Positions 23,036-34,663 of a stretch of DNA of 64,000 bases are shown here, piece by piece. The translations under genes were made by a program, and so were the position numbers. Within the stretch, counting starts at the first letter, position 1; the number at the start of each line of letters is the position of its first letter. The notes below the pieces were generated by a model. The model had not been told where the DNA came from and ran no database searches. It was given only the letters and a program-made list of their open reading frames with translations. This DNA is from Sinotaia quadrata (taxonomy: Eukaryota; Mollusca; Gastropoda; Architaenioglossa; Viviparidae), in assembly GCA_028829895.1 (NCBI GenBank), contig CM054181.1, forward strand, positions 11,056,501 to 11,120,500, written 5' to 3'.

Positions 23036-25690
23036 TATGTTTTGCTAAATTACATTTTAAGACTTTGTTAAACAGAATATCATGTCTTGTATATTTTAAT
23101 CCTTGTTTCTTATTCAGTTTAGTGAAATTGTGATCAGAGGAGGATTTAGCTTTGACATAAGACTACTATCAGTTTAAATATTTATTTAATAGTGGATTGT
23201 TATTTTGCAAGGATTTGTTCCTTTGTTTTTCCTTCAGTTCAATTCCATTTGGTTGGAATTGTATGTTAGGTTGTAATAATCATTTGATGAATTATTGAAT
23301 CTGGCTTAAAACTCTACATGTCTTTTTATCCGAGCAGTAAGAGAAAGTTTATGATATTATCAATTGTCAACGCATTGTGAAGTAAACTGCCCCTTCTTTG
23401 CTTATGTAGTTGCAAAATGGGAAACTTCAGCAGGCAGTGAAAAAGTTATACGTATACCATAAGACTTGATTGTCAAGAGTGTGTATTCAGTTTTCCGTAA
23501 ATGCTTGTAGGAAACAGACGAGTGTAGAAGAATAAAAAATGACCAAGAGTAAAGCTATAAAGACTCATAAACTTTCCTTGAGAGAAATATTAGGAAATCG
23601 GAAGATTAACTGTAGTGCATGTTAAAATCGCTCTGAGGTAGATAGGATAATAATTTGAAATTGTAATTGTGAATTCTAATGTTATTGTCTCTATTTTTTT
23701 ATTATTTATTTTTATATAAATTTTCACTCATCTGTTGTCATTCCTTATCACCTTCACTTTATGTAAATTCATAAGTTTAATGTTTGAGTATGTCTTTGTA
23801 TCACTCTATTTTTTGTGAAGGAAACAACCAACTGGGGCTCGTGCAGCTACTGGAAGTGTTAACATCAATTAAGTGTTTTGTCCTAAATTACTCACTAGTT
23901 TATGACCGACCAACAGCCATATATGTGATTCTCTCTCATATAGTAAAAAGTACTTAAATCATTTCATTGGTAAATCACTTATACATGAAATCTACCCTCT
24001 GTGGATAAAGGATAATAATTTTTAAATCAATTTATAATTAAAAGTAGAAATGAAAATTACGAATTAAAATAATGTTCACGGTAATCACTGCTATCAAGAA
24101 AATGACAATAAAGAATGTATCTTAACAAAACACAAAAGTTATTCAGAGTCAGTTTACACAGTCCCAGGGCTACTTGACTCTTCCTCAGATGAGTTTAGTG
24201 ACAAATATTTATAATAAATGTTTATATTTTATCTTAAGCTCTAACACTAATATAACCATATCTACTTTTATTTTAAATTTTTATGTGCTGGTGAAGTGTA
24301 ATTAATCTAATTTTAATACTCACAACACTTGAGACATGCTCTAGACTTGAATGTGCTAATGTGTAGCATTGGTTCATTCGAACCAAATATCGATCAGATT
24401 GCATACTGCCGCAGTGACAAAACTATAGAATAGTATGTCAAATTATTCGTGCTGTCAGCACACACACACACACAGATACCAAGTGCACAATCCTGTGCTA
24501 TCATATCATTTTATCTCTCACTCTGGAGGTGCCCGTTTTGGGGGTCACCTTCCCAGTTTGTGTCACTCTCTGGGCTAATGTTACCTCTTGGCATGATCCA
24601 AAAACAAAATGAATACCCATGAATGGGTCAGTCCTCTGGAGGTTTGGTGGCTTCACAAACTGCTTCCTAAAGGGATGCAACACAGTGACAGTGAAGTGAC
24701 ATCAAACCTTGCATTACCCCTTAACAAAATTTCATATTGTAACCACTCACAGGAATAAAAATGTAAATGGTCGAAAAAATTAAACATATATTTATTGATA
24801 CTTCTAATAATCAGTGTTCAAACATTAAAAAATATGCTATAAAGCAGAGATTAATCAACACAAACATTTGAACAATATAACATAAGCCTCTAAAAACACA
24901 AAAGGTTTAACATATAACTCAATTGTTAAACTATACAGACAAAGATGGACCCTATGCTGGCGAGGCCCCGGGCAACTGCCCAGCGTGCCCATGCCCTTGC
25001 TGGCACTGCAAGGAACAAGGAATACGAAATTAATATTTATATCCGGCCTCCTTTTACTTCAGAAGCCAGTTTCTATCATACAGCATATTGGTCAATCAGT
25101 TTTTAATTGTTTTATCTACCCTTGTATATAATAGTTTCTTTCAATAAAGTGTTATTAAATTTCCAGTATGGTTTTCTTTTGTTCTTTTATTTGTGTGCAA
25201 ACATTAAATTTAGTCGTACTAGTGAGATGAGTGGTCACTTCTGTATTATAATGGGGAGGGGGTCATGCCTCTTTCAGTCCATGGTGGTGGTGGAGACGAG
25301 AGTGGCTGGAAATACACGTGCACTTTGTTGCACTAGTACACACCGCAAAGACTTGTGTCCTTGAACCGTTGTATTTGTAGCAGGCTGTAGCAATCTGTGA
25401 GAAGGCTGTAACAGTTGTCGCATGCTATAACTGTCAATTAGAATGATCACACTATACTGTAACACATGCTGATAATTGATAATTACAAGTATCACTTACT
25501 AACACAAGGCATTTCAACAAGGTATGATATGACATGATATGATATGACAGAACAGGACATTCCTCCCATTCATCATACAAAGAAATTAAATGTAAAATAT
25601 TATTTATAATCAACAGTTTTGCTAATAGTATTACATTAACATAATTTTGTAAGATTACCAATCGTGTGGCAATTAAATGCAGCTATTAAT
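23036..25690. other. AT-rich stretch without a supported gene
   Basis: A short CA run occurs near 24460. At 24940-25010 there is a GC-rich patch containing the palindrome GGGCAACTGCCC and a run of GCCC words that could be a transposon end. No partner end was found. The short frames have no support. Confidence 0.35.
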
Positions 25691-25692
25691 AG

Positions 25693-25935
25693 CCAGTAAT
25701 GTAATGAAATGTGCACCCGAACCTACCAGTAACGAAATGTGAACCCGAGCCTACCAATAATATAATGAAATGTGCACCTATACCTACCAGTAATGAAATG
25801 TGCATCCGAACCTACCAATAGTATAATGAAATGTGCATCCGAACCTACCAATAGTATAATGAAATGTGCACCCGGACCTACCAGTAAAGTAATGAAATGG
25901 AACACTCTCTCAGTGTAATGAAATTGGCACCCAAA
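25693..25935. repeat. Tandem repeat, variable 24-37-bp unit, about 8 copies
   Basis: The words AATGAAATGTGCACCCGA and ACCTACCAATA alternate, and units with or without an extra ATATAATG segment are mixed. The array runs up to the hAT-type element at 25949. Confidence 0.85.
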
Positions 25936-25948
25936 CATACCAGTAGAA

Positions 25949-26160
25949 CAGGGGTTCTAACCTGGGATCCCCGGACCCCAAGGGTCCCTGGATGGGCTTT
26001 AGTAGGTCCGTGAAAGTCAACTGCTCGGTATATTTTTATATTTTGCTTATGTGCATTTTTATAGGGAGGGGGACCATAGCTTTCATCAGATTTTCATCAG
26101 ATTTGACAACAAAAAGTTTTTTCAAAGTGGTCCGTGACTCAAAAAGGTTAAGAACCACTT
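25949..26160. mobile_element. hAT-type MITE, 212 bp
   Basis: The ends are CAGGGGTTCTAACCTGGG and, inverted, AAAAAGGTTAAGAACCACTT. These are imperfect terminal inverted repeats of the CAGGGG(T) type known from hAT elements. The flanking 8-mers CAGTAGAA (25941-25948) and CAATAGAG (26161-26168) match at 6 of 8 positions and fit the hAT target preference around CTAG/TAG. No transposase fits in this length, so it is non-autonomous. Confidence 0.75.
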
Positions 26161-26292
26161 CAATAGAGCGATGAAATAGAACTCTCTCTCAACAGCAGAC
26201 CAAGCTCGCCTAAATTCTAAAGCACGGACTCAAGTATGCGGGTCAAGGTGATCTTTCCCAGCTTGGGTCACAGCACTGACCATCTCCTAGAA

Positions 26293-26490
26293 CAGGGGTC
26301 ACCAACACGGTGCCCGCAAAGACCGTATGAGTCGCCCGCGTTGAGCGGGAAAAAAAAGTCACAGGAAAAAAGTCACGGGAAAAAAGTCACAGAAAAAGTC
26401 ACAGGAAATAAAGTCACAAGAAAAAGTCACAGGAAAAAAGTCACGGAAGAAAAGTCACAGAAAGTGACGGCTCATTAGGATCGTGGTTAA

Positions 26491-26564
<74 letters not shown>

Positions 26565-27789
26565 TTTGTATATCGTGTACATATCACAGAAAGCGACGGC
26601 TCATTAGGATCGTGGTTAAATGTGTGTGTGTGTGACTAGGAAAAAAAGTCACAAGAAAAAGTCACAGAAGATAAATCACAGAGAAATGTGTATAAATCTT
26701 GTGTGTTATCACTAAACAAGTACGCATTTACACATCTAAGCATGTATGAGTATCACATAAATAAATTAAATTTAAAAAATAATTTTGCGTTCTTTTCATA
26801 TCACGAGAAAAATCACAAAATAAACTAAAATTAGTTTAAATGTTTACTATATGCAATAATTTTGGGAACTAAACATACATAAAATAAGTTGCCAATGCAA
26901 TCATGATTATAACATTCAATGCAATATAAACATTTTTAGATAGTTGTATGGTAGGTGAGTTTTATTAATATTGCATGCCACCGTTCAAATTTATAGTTTA
27001 TTAGAATTTACAGATATGCCGACCGTTTTGACCAATTAATACCATATTTAAATGTTATAATCGCCGACTAGTACAAGAACAATAGAACACTATTAATATT
27101 ACAGTAATACAGTTCAAAGTTTTAATCTCGATCGGGAAATAATTTCCAGAAGTGAAAAGAAACTGACGTATTAATATAAAATGAAACTAAATAAAAAGAC
27201 ATCAATGAAATCATGTTTCGAGCAGTCACATCACACTAAAATGACTAAACATTTGTTGGTAATGTATGTTAAGTGATTTTTAAGAACATTTTATTCTACA
27301 ATTACCAATCGCAGGTAATAAACAAGAAAAGTACTTTAAAAATAAGTAAAGCAAACACAACCGACAATGACTGTCTTGTTTAAGATATAAAATAAAACAA
27401 AGAAAATAGTACAGTATTATCAAAACACACAACTACATAAAACAAATACCAGGTTAATTTATGTTGTATGTGTAAATGCGTATTTGTTTAGTGACAACAC
27501 GTCAGATTCATACACATTTTTCTGTGATTTATCGTCTGTGACTTTTTCTTGTGACTTTTTTCCTAGCAAAACTTGTGACTTTTTCCCCGTGACTTTTTTC
27601 CTGTGACTTTTTTTCCTAGCAAAACTTGTGACTTTTTTTCCGCCAATTGTCGCCCGCATGCCTTTTCAAGTCTTCACATTATTAATAATGTATAAATGCA
27701 AACTTGAAGAGTGTATCAAACTGGTAGCCCTTCGTATGACTCAGTATCCATGAAGTAGCTCTCAGTATCAAAAAGGTTGGTGACCCCTG
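26293..27789. mobile_element. Foldback hAT-type non-autonomous element, 1497 bp
   Basis: The terminal inverted repeats are CAGGGGTCACCAAC and GTTGGTGACCCCTG, a perfect match. They are flanked by the perfect 8-bp target duplication TCCTAGAA (26285-26292 and 27790-27797). Inside, the left arm is packed with AAAAAAGTCACAGG-like units and the right arm (27530-27640) carries their reverse complement. The inverted similarity continues inward: 26660-26730 is the inverse of 27465-27535. The middle (about 26740-27460) is AT-rich with no transposase. The element must have been moved by a transposase supplied elsewhere. The left arm has been lengthened by a GT microsatellite and a short duplication. Confidence 0.9.
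26495..26563. repeat. GT microsatellite
   Basis: A pure GT run of about 34 dinucleotides lies within the left arm of the hAT-type element. A shorter GT run follows at about 26622-26633, after a repeat of the preceding sequence (ATTAGGATCGTGGTTAAATG). Confidence 0.95.
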
Positions 27790-27974
27790 TCCTAGAATCT
27801 AGGTATTAGGGAAGAGATCAAAGATGCAGGAAGTTATCTTACCCGAAAGTTGCTTCTAGGGGCCAGTACATATAAATGACTTGTTGTTTAACATATTGAC
27901 ATTACTGGTAATTTGGTTGAATTATTTTACACGAGGTGAGGTGTCATTTTGTGACGTAGATTCACATATAATTA

Positions 27975-29040
27975 CCCAACTACATAAATGTAGTGAAATG
28001 GGTGCATGATTACTTAGCAAATAATCCAGTGACATTTTTTCAATTTTGAATTAAATTAAAGCTCCTGGATCAGTCACTATAATGTATAGCTGACATTTAA
28101 ATCAATGATGTTTATTATTATATTTTAATCGGTAATGAACATTATTATTTTTTTTAATTTATACTTGTACACAGAAAAAACGTTGTACGCTGGTCTCATG
28201 GGCAACTCTGAGAGCCACTTTATTTTTTCTGAGCGGCGAATTCTTCTCATGGAAGGCGGACACATCACAGAAGTGTTCAAGAGTACCAGGAACACAACAT
28301 ACAAAAATGTGAATTACGTCACTTTTGGCGCGATGAAACAAAAAGTCGCAGAGAACATGGATGAAATTATGAATAGAGCCTTGACCTACATTGAAACTCT
28401 CTATCACATTGTAAGGAGTGAATACACTTACTGTTTAAGTAATGACCATTCAGATATACGTTTTCTTATGTTGTACACTCAGTAATGATTTTTTTAATTA
28501 AACAACATTTTCAGATTAACTTATTTGGTTCGCCATATAGCCATCGACCAGTTAGTTGTGTCATTACGAAATAATTTACAAATAATGTTCGTAAATATAC
28601 ACTTTCAAAGAGTGGCCGTAGAAACAAGAACGAGTTTATAAATTTATAATTATTTTTAATTTAGAACATTAAACTGACATGAAACAACATAATACATTCT
28701 TTATAAGTATATTCATAAATTAAACACTGAGCAGTTTTTAATGTCTAGCTATGTGAAGCGCACATTATTTAGGTTTTATCTTGTAATTATAAGTTTAAAA
28801 TTCAGTACCTATACTTTGTAAAAGTAATGCTACAGTTTAAAATAATTTATAATTAATAATGTTTTATATAATGCGTTGTTTATTTATTAATCAATAACAA
28901 TAATGATGATAAATACTACTACTACTAATTATTATTGTTATTGTTAATACTATTATTATTATTCGTGAAAAAACCTGAATAATAATAACAGTAATGATAA
29001 TTATGATTCATATAACATATTTTTGTTAAATGAAGGTTTC
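27975..29040. repeat. Duplicated block B, copy 2 (partner 5087-5560)
   Basis: Similarity with 5087-5505 runs from about 27975 to 28408. It then resumes at 28992-29040, matching 5506-5555 (GATTCATAT, ATATTTTTGTTAAATGAAG). The 0.58 kb between is present only here. The offset from copy 1 is about 22.9 kb, close to that of block D. Both could therefore come from one ancestral tandem duplication. Confidence 0.8.
28198..28485 (+). CDS. Small Met-Gly protein MGNSESHF..., 95 aa or 71 aa if spliced
   Basis: An acceptor (ATACTTGTACACAG, AG at 28173-28174) precedes ATG by 23 nt. The protein begins MGNSESHFIF; Gly2 and Ser6 fit the myristoylation pattern. It continues with ERRILLMEGGHITEV and a polar, probably helical C-terminus containing METs and charged residues. 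The frame runs to a stop at 28483. Alternatively, a donor GTAAGG at 28411 and an AG at 28990-28991 bound a segment missing from copy 1. Splicing there would place TAA directly after codon 71. The paralogue at 5282-5588 keeps an open, alignable frame, which supports a coding past. It is not visibly related to the VTALDGSKVI proteins beyond the Met-Gly start. No known family is recognised. Confidence 0.5.
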   Translation: MGNSESHFIFSERRILLMEGGHITEVFKSTRNTTYKNVNYVTFGAMKQKVAENMDEIMNRALTYIETLYHIVRSEYTYCLSNDHSDIRFLMLYTQ

Positions 29041-30419
29041 ATTCAAGAGAAAATAAATTTGAGATTTAATTTATATCTAACGGCAAACGACATTTTCACA
29101 ACCTTTGACATCGGTTATTTTTAAGCGTTAGATTAGTTAAGTAAAATGTAACTGTTCCACACTGTCAAACCAGCAAACACATTATCGCTTTTGTTTGCAT
29201 ATACGATTGTTATTATAACATTACATCAAACATTTTTCACTTCTTGATAAATTTGTTTAAAACACTTAAATTAATTTAATATTCAAAACATGATAATACT
29301 TTTATCATTTACTAATCAATGGAATTAATTTATTTTCACTTAGTAAAGAACTATGTTTATAAGATAGGTGATATTTTCAAGTAGGCCTATTTGATTACCT
29401 TTTATTAAAGTATTTCGTTGAAATAGTGACCTTTATGTTATGCATGTATTAATAATCATGCTGCATCTTATTATATAAAAATTAATATTAAAAGCATATA
29501 ACAAAAAATGTCTACTATCATTAATAACTGCATCACAAAAACATTTTTCTTAAAGTCGTCTAAGATTTTTCAACTGATTTAGAACAGATTTGTACCCCAC
29601 GGGTGTGAGTTGTGGATGGCTGACTAACCAACGTGTGAGAGGAAACCCATACATCAATAAATTTGAATTTATACTTTGACATTGAGACTTTTTCTGTCTA
29701 TGGTTTTGAAAGAGTGGTTGTGGTCGTTGTTATGCGTTGTGTCATCTGTGCTGTCTACACTTCACCCTTACCCGTATGCAATCACACATGCAAACATGTC
29801 GGCAATACGTAACCTACAAGCAGAATAAAATTCGAGCCAAACAATCATCTTGGTATTCTGTGTGTGGATTTGTAATAATATCTATGCAAGTCCTAAGAGG
29901 CGTCGACTAGCCACCACCCTCCTTTCTTCGGAGAGAAGGGTACTGGTGACAGAATGTATAATTCAATAAACAGAATTAAATTTACAACACAATACAAACA
30001 AATAAGAAGGGAGAAGATCCTCAGGCCTATCACTTAGGATAATAATTATCAATGAAATGTAAACGTGTAAAGTGACAGCCTTATGTCATGTTACTCGGTC
30101 TACTTAAGAAATCTATACTTATGAAAGATTTTGAAAAATTGTTTAAACAATATGTACATTGACATTGCTACATATGTCTGAATTTGAAAAACCGAATCGA
30201 TCTAGGCTGGTCTTCTTAGAATGATGACATTGAAACTTCCGTTAACGACACATCGGCAGCGCTTGCTATCATTGGATCCTCTCCATTTACATGTCAGTGT
30301 TGCTAACTTGTGCTGGGAATTTTCCAATGAGTTGCGTGACCGCACGCCTTAGAAGAAACATTGACACATACACACACGTTCTCAAGAAAATCGTCTGTAA
30401 CCCTATATTCCACTCAGAC
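29041..30419. other. AT-rich stretch without a supported gene
   Basis: No supported frame or repeat array. A small hairpin (CCCTCCTTTCTTCGGAGAGAAGGG-like, near 29917-29941) is present, and runs of ATT/TTA occur at 28910-28970 just to the left. Confidence 0.35.
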
Positions 30420-32146
30420 GCTAGTGACTTGTGATTGAATGCCAAATAAAGTGTGTACATTTCTGGGATTGTTCGCTGCTCATCTAGAGTTCTCTAGCCA
30501 ATCGTTGATTGATTCGAACTGTTCTTATCACGTACTATTAATTCTCTCTCGCGTTGAGTGCTTTATACTACCTCACTGATGGAAATCAAATTCCAACATT
30601 CTTCTGGTTGAAGGTTTTGCTAGTTTAAACTTCTCATAGATCTATGCAACATTCATTAACATATAATTATTTCACTGTGAAATGATAACGTTTTCACAAG
30701 AAAAGTAAAATGTTTAAATTTCTGATAGATTTATGCAACATTTATTAACATATCCGTCACAGTGAAATGATAATGTTTTCACAAGAAAAGTGAAAGGTTT
30801 AAATTGTAGTAATACATACCTTAGAACTCTTTTTGTGTATTATGAAAGGTCGGTCGTCTTCATGCTTGAATGTCTGTTATGATGTCATCGAAATTGTTAA
30901 CATATTCGAAATTGTCTTCCTTTTCTTATCCAACCATTACTACTACTCTAAATACTATTATTATTGTATTTCTGTATTTTGCATGAAACACTCATCTTTA
31001 TAAACAGCGAAAGAGGTGTGTATAAATGTTTCACAGAATGATGGCAAGCGTAATATATATGTCTGTGGTTGTGTGTGTATGGTGGTGCGTGCATGGGTGG
31101 GAGAGAAAGAAGATACCATATCAAGAAAGAATAAATAGTACATAGTATTATGTATTATGCACTGATAAATATAATATTGTATATTTTTTGTCTGAAAATA
31201 TACGATAATATATGCGAATGCCATCAGTGACTTGAATTATGCAATAATAAATACGTGTATAACATTCCCATAAAATCTAAATTTGTAGGCAATTCTTTCC
31301 TTTATTTACGCAATACTGCTTACGTATCTTTCCTAATTGTTAAAATATGAATTATTAAATTATCGTATAATTACATGGAAAAGATTATTTAAATGTATGT
31401 AATAAAAAGAAGAGGAATTTAATTTTACAAGTATGTTAATTTATCTAAATTAATGCTCCAAATTATCTTGAACTTCTAAATATATTACCTTTATTTCAAA
31501 TCACCATAAAGTGCAAATTATAATTTATGCAAAAAAAAATATAATATATATATTTGCAAAGTTTACAGTTTCTTCATTGGTGATTGCGAAATCTTAAACT
31601 ACAGAGGGAATAAATCTCTCTTGTGACACAACTAATGGAAAATAAGCCCTTTTTGTTAGGGAAGTGAAAATAGAACTAGGTGTGTTAAAACAATTTAATA
31701 CTATCATGGACAAAAGTAGAAAAATCAAAGGAAATATTTTTTTTTTTTTACTTTACTCGACATTGGAGTCACATTAACTTTACAATGAATAAACTAAAAT
31801 ATAATAAACAACACAAATTCAAAGTTTATTTAAATCATTTATGTCAAAATGTACTTCTGTAATTAAAAGCATATTTATATTTAAAAATAAATTATCATAT
31901 AAGGAAAGATAAGCACATTCGAAATATTCACCCTCTAATATTTAACTCCACTAGACCATGAGACCACTCAGCGATATTTGAACTTTGAATAGGTCAACAG
32001 GCACTGCCTTCGATACATAGAGAAAATAAGTCACCGAGAAAGGCGCAAAAACAGATCTATATTTATACTGCTGGGTTTTACCAGAACTTGATTTTTCAGA
32101 AATCATACTGTTTCTTGTTTAGCTATACGAATAACGTATATTTATT
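30420..32146. repeat. Duplicated block A, copy 2 (partner 3395-5086)
   Basis: The block aligns end to end with 3395-5086 in the same orientation, but at an offset of 27.0 kb rather than 22.4-22.9 kb. It lies to the right of block B instead of to the left. The inner sub-repeat (around GTTTTCACAAGAAAAGT) occurs twice here, at about 30690 and 30775. No gene is supported in it. Confidence 0.85.
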
Positions 32147-32376
32147 CTTACAAAGAGTCCCGTTTGTTTTCTAATTTATATACAGTCTTAGTTTTTCATT
32201 CAAAGGATTCATTTTTATTTTTGTTATTAAAGTATATCGACAGTATTGTAAAAGCAAATCAGCTGAACTACAGTTAGGCTTTAATAATAACATTCAATGT
32301 GGTGTTTGTCAATTTGTATTAATATAAATAATTAAACAGGCTCACAGAGTGCGTTCGTTCGTTTTTTAATAATAGG
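32147..32376. other. Short unique spacer ending in the retrotransposon target site
   Basis: AT-rich sequence with no gene. Its last five bases, ATAGG (32372-32376), are repeated directly after the right LTR. Confidence 0.6.
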
Positions 32377-34048
32377 TGTGACGGATTCTGACCAAATTCT
32401 GTGTCATGAACTCCTGGCCCAGTTCTGCAAATTTAAAATTGAATTCGAATGAAGTTCCTTTGTTAGGGCATTTCCCGACATACACCAGTATTCAAAAATA
32501 ACAGAGTTCATTCTACGTTATGTAACTTTTAGAAAATGGTCGACTGTAGGTCGAATCCACAAGCGTCACCTCGTGACCAGTCACATGATGCATTCGTACA
32601 TTTTAATAAATACACCAACACGTGGTAAAATTCTTCACTCCCGATGCAGACCGGCCGACACACACACCCAGCTCACGAGCACGTTAGCCGCCGAATAATT
32701 GCTGAGTCGATAGGAACATGAAAAACCCGTTGTCTTTGATGCAAAGTCTACTATAAGAAGGTAACACGTCTACTTCTTACAATATTAATTGCATTCTTCT
32801 ATTTATGATTTGTATATGAATTTATGTATGTGCTTGTGCAGGATATTATTGCAATTCTCCTCCGAAACGTATGTGGATCGATAGAAATGACTAAAGCCTA
32901 GATGTTTCATTGTACATAAATTAATTGTAACCTTTTAACTTTAATTTGTAAAAACCTTAATTCTCTTGTGCTGCAGAACGTCTGTGCATGTTGTGAATTT
33001 TCATGTAATTCAAATTGTTTTCCTTGCGTGTAATTTCATTGTTTAATTTGTAAAGCGCTCATGCTTAATTTGGATTATATTTAATTCTTCTTTGTATGAA
33101 TTCCAGTTTGATAATGTAAACGTTTGGAAATTCATACGTTCATGTAATGTTAAAAATAACACACATGTGGATTGTATTGTATCTTTTTATAAATATAAAA
33201 ATATTGTAAAAGACACAATAGTCGAGGATTTAAACTATACGCATTATTATCGATCATGTGCCTTTCGGATTTGCGAATACAAGCAAATTGCTCATAGGAA
33301 TTAAATTTTATTCCAGAGCGGGTTTCTACTTTCAATTTTCTACGTTGGTTCATGTTCCTTACTTAACCATGGTCGGACTACCGTTACAAGTACCGTTCCA
33401 CCATTGTTGATGATACTTCGTCCAAGTACACCTCTAGTGTAGCAATCAAGAGACGATGGGCTACTGAAACTATTGACAAGTACTGACGAATATCTTGCTT
33501 GATATGTGGATAGGACCAAGTTGGCCGCGAACCCATGTGTATATCAAGACTCCATTGAGCCAGATAATTGCCTGCTCGATGTACCCGAATCAGAAACTGT
33601 ATCGTGCAAAACTTTCTCGTAACATTGAACTCTAACGTATCGAATAATCGCACCGATATAGTGCCTTAGTTCTAAATCCGAAGCTGTGTCTTCGTAATCT
33701 AATTGTTATCATTAAATGTTAATTATTAAATTCTTTTATTTGTTCTTTCATAGTGATTTTTATGCATTATATAGACCTAATTGTGGTTTGGATGGGGGTT
33801 GATTGAGTTAAATGTAACATTCTGAATGCATAATTATTAAGAGAGTTTTAACGGTTTCCAAGCCGACTATTGTACGCAAGTTTGTCTGTTCGAGAATCTG
33901 TTTGTCTCTACTACATGACGCATTTTCGTAAGATGAATTTGAGCAACCAGTCTGTTTTGGATAACAAGGAGATATTAATTTAAATTGCTAAATTAAAAGT
34001 CTATAAATTCCTAAGCAGGGTCTATAAATAAAAACTGGACACGTAACA
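32377..34048 (+). repeat. 5' LTR, 1672 bp
   Basis: It begins TGTGACGG and ends ACGTAACA, with the TG...CA form shortened to TG...ACA. Its ends match the right LTR (39164-39505), and most of its length matches the solo LTR at 43701-45368. It is unusually long. Its middle, about 32530-33855, is missing from the right LTR. Short frames inside (33092-33304, 33384-33653) are not conserved in the solo LTR and are not called. Confidence 0.93.
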
Positions 34049-34050
34049 AG

Positions 34051-34070
34051 TGGGATCTCGTCGCGGGATT
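34051..34070 (+). promoter_or_regulatory. Primer-binding site, tRNA-Pro-like
   Basis: Two bases after the 5' LTR comes TGGGATCTCGTCGCGGGATT. It starts TGG, as needed to pair with a tRNA CCA end. Known tRNA-Pro primer sites read TGGGGGCTCGTC then CGGGAT. The fit here has two substitutions and one extra base, so a proline tRNA is the best guess. Confidence 0.55.
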
Positions 34071-34663
34071 GATATGTATTAAATTGTAAAATTTTTTATA
34101 CATAGGGCGTATCGTATCTTTAGACAACGACACAAAGAAAGTTGCCGATATTCTTTTGATTCAGGTTCATTAGAGAAATATTATCTTTACTTTTTATGGT
34201 ATTTGTACATGTATTCTTTTGCAGGATATCATGTATGTACGCATTTATAGTTGGAGCTAGATGCATGAATGTTAACTTTGTTAACTGTTGATGATTTATT
34301 TAGTATTGTGTGACTGGATATATCATTGTGAGAAGTCGACGTGTTATACCTCGAGCTAGGAGAGTTACCGGTAGTAACAGACTTTGAAATATTATATTTA
34401 GACCTCTAAGTATAATGTTGTAGTGTTGTATGGTTGGAGCCGTGACATTACAGGAAGCCTTGGAGACAACAGACTGTCGCCAAGCAGTGAATGTATGACA
34501 TTAAGGCGTAATTTATTTAGGACAGTGCTCTGAATAAATTAAATAATTTTGTAAGGTTGTAGCCTAAAGTTATTGCCGGGATAAAACTAAGTTATCGCCG
34601 ACCGGTTAGCGTACACAATCACGTGAGATATTTATTTGTAGCCAGATGCGCTAAATAAATAAA

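Noticed and set aside
24940..25010. GC-rich patch with GGGCAACTGCCC palindrome as a transposon end
   Set aside because: No matching second end or target duplication was found within several kilobases.
33092..33653. Short frames inside the 5' LTR
   Set aside because: The homologous solo LTR at 43.7 kb does not keep them open with the same protein, so they are chance frames.
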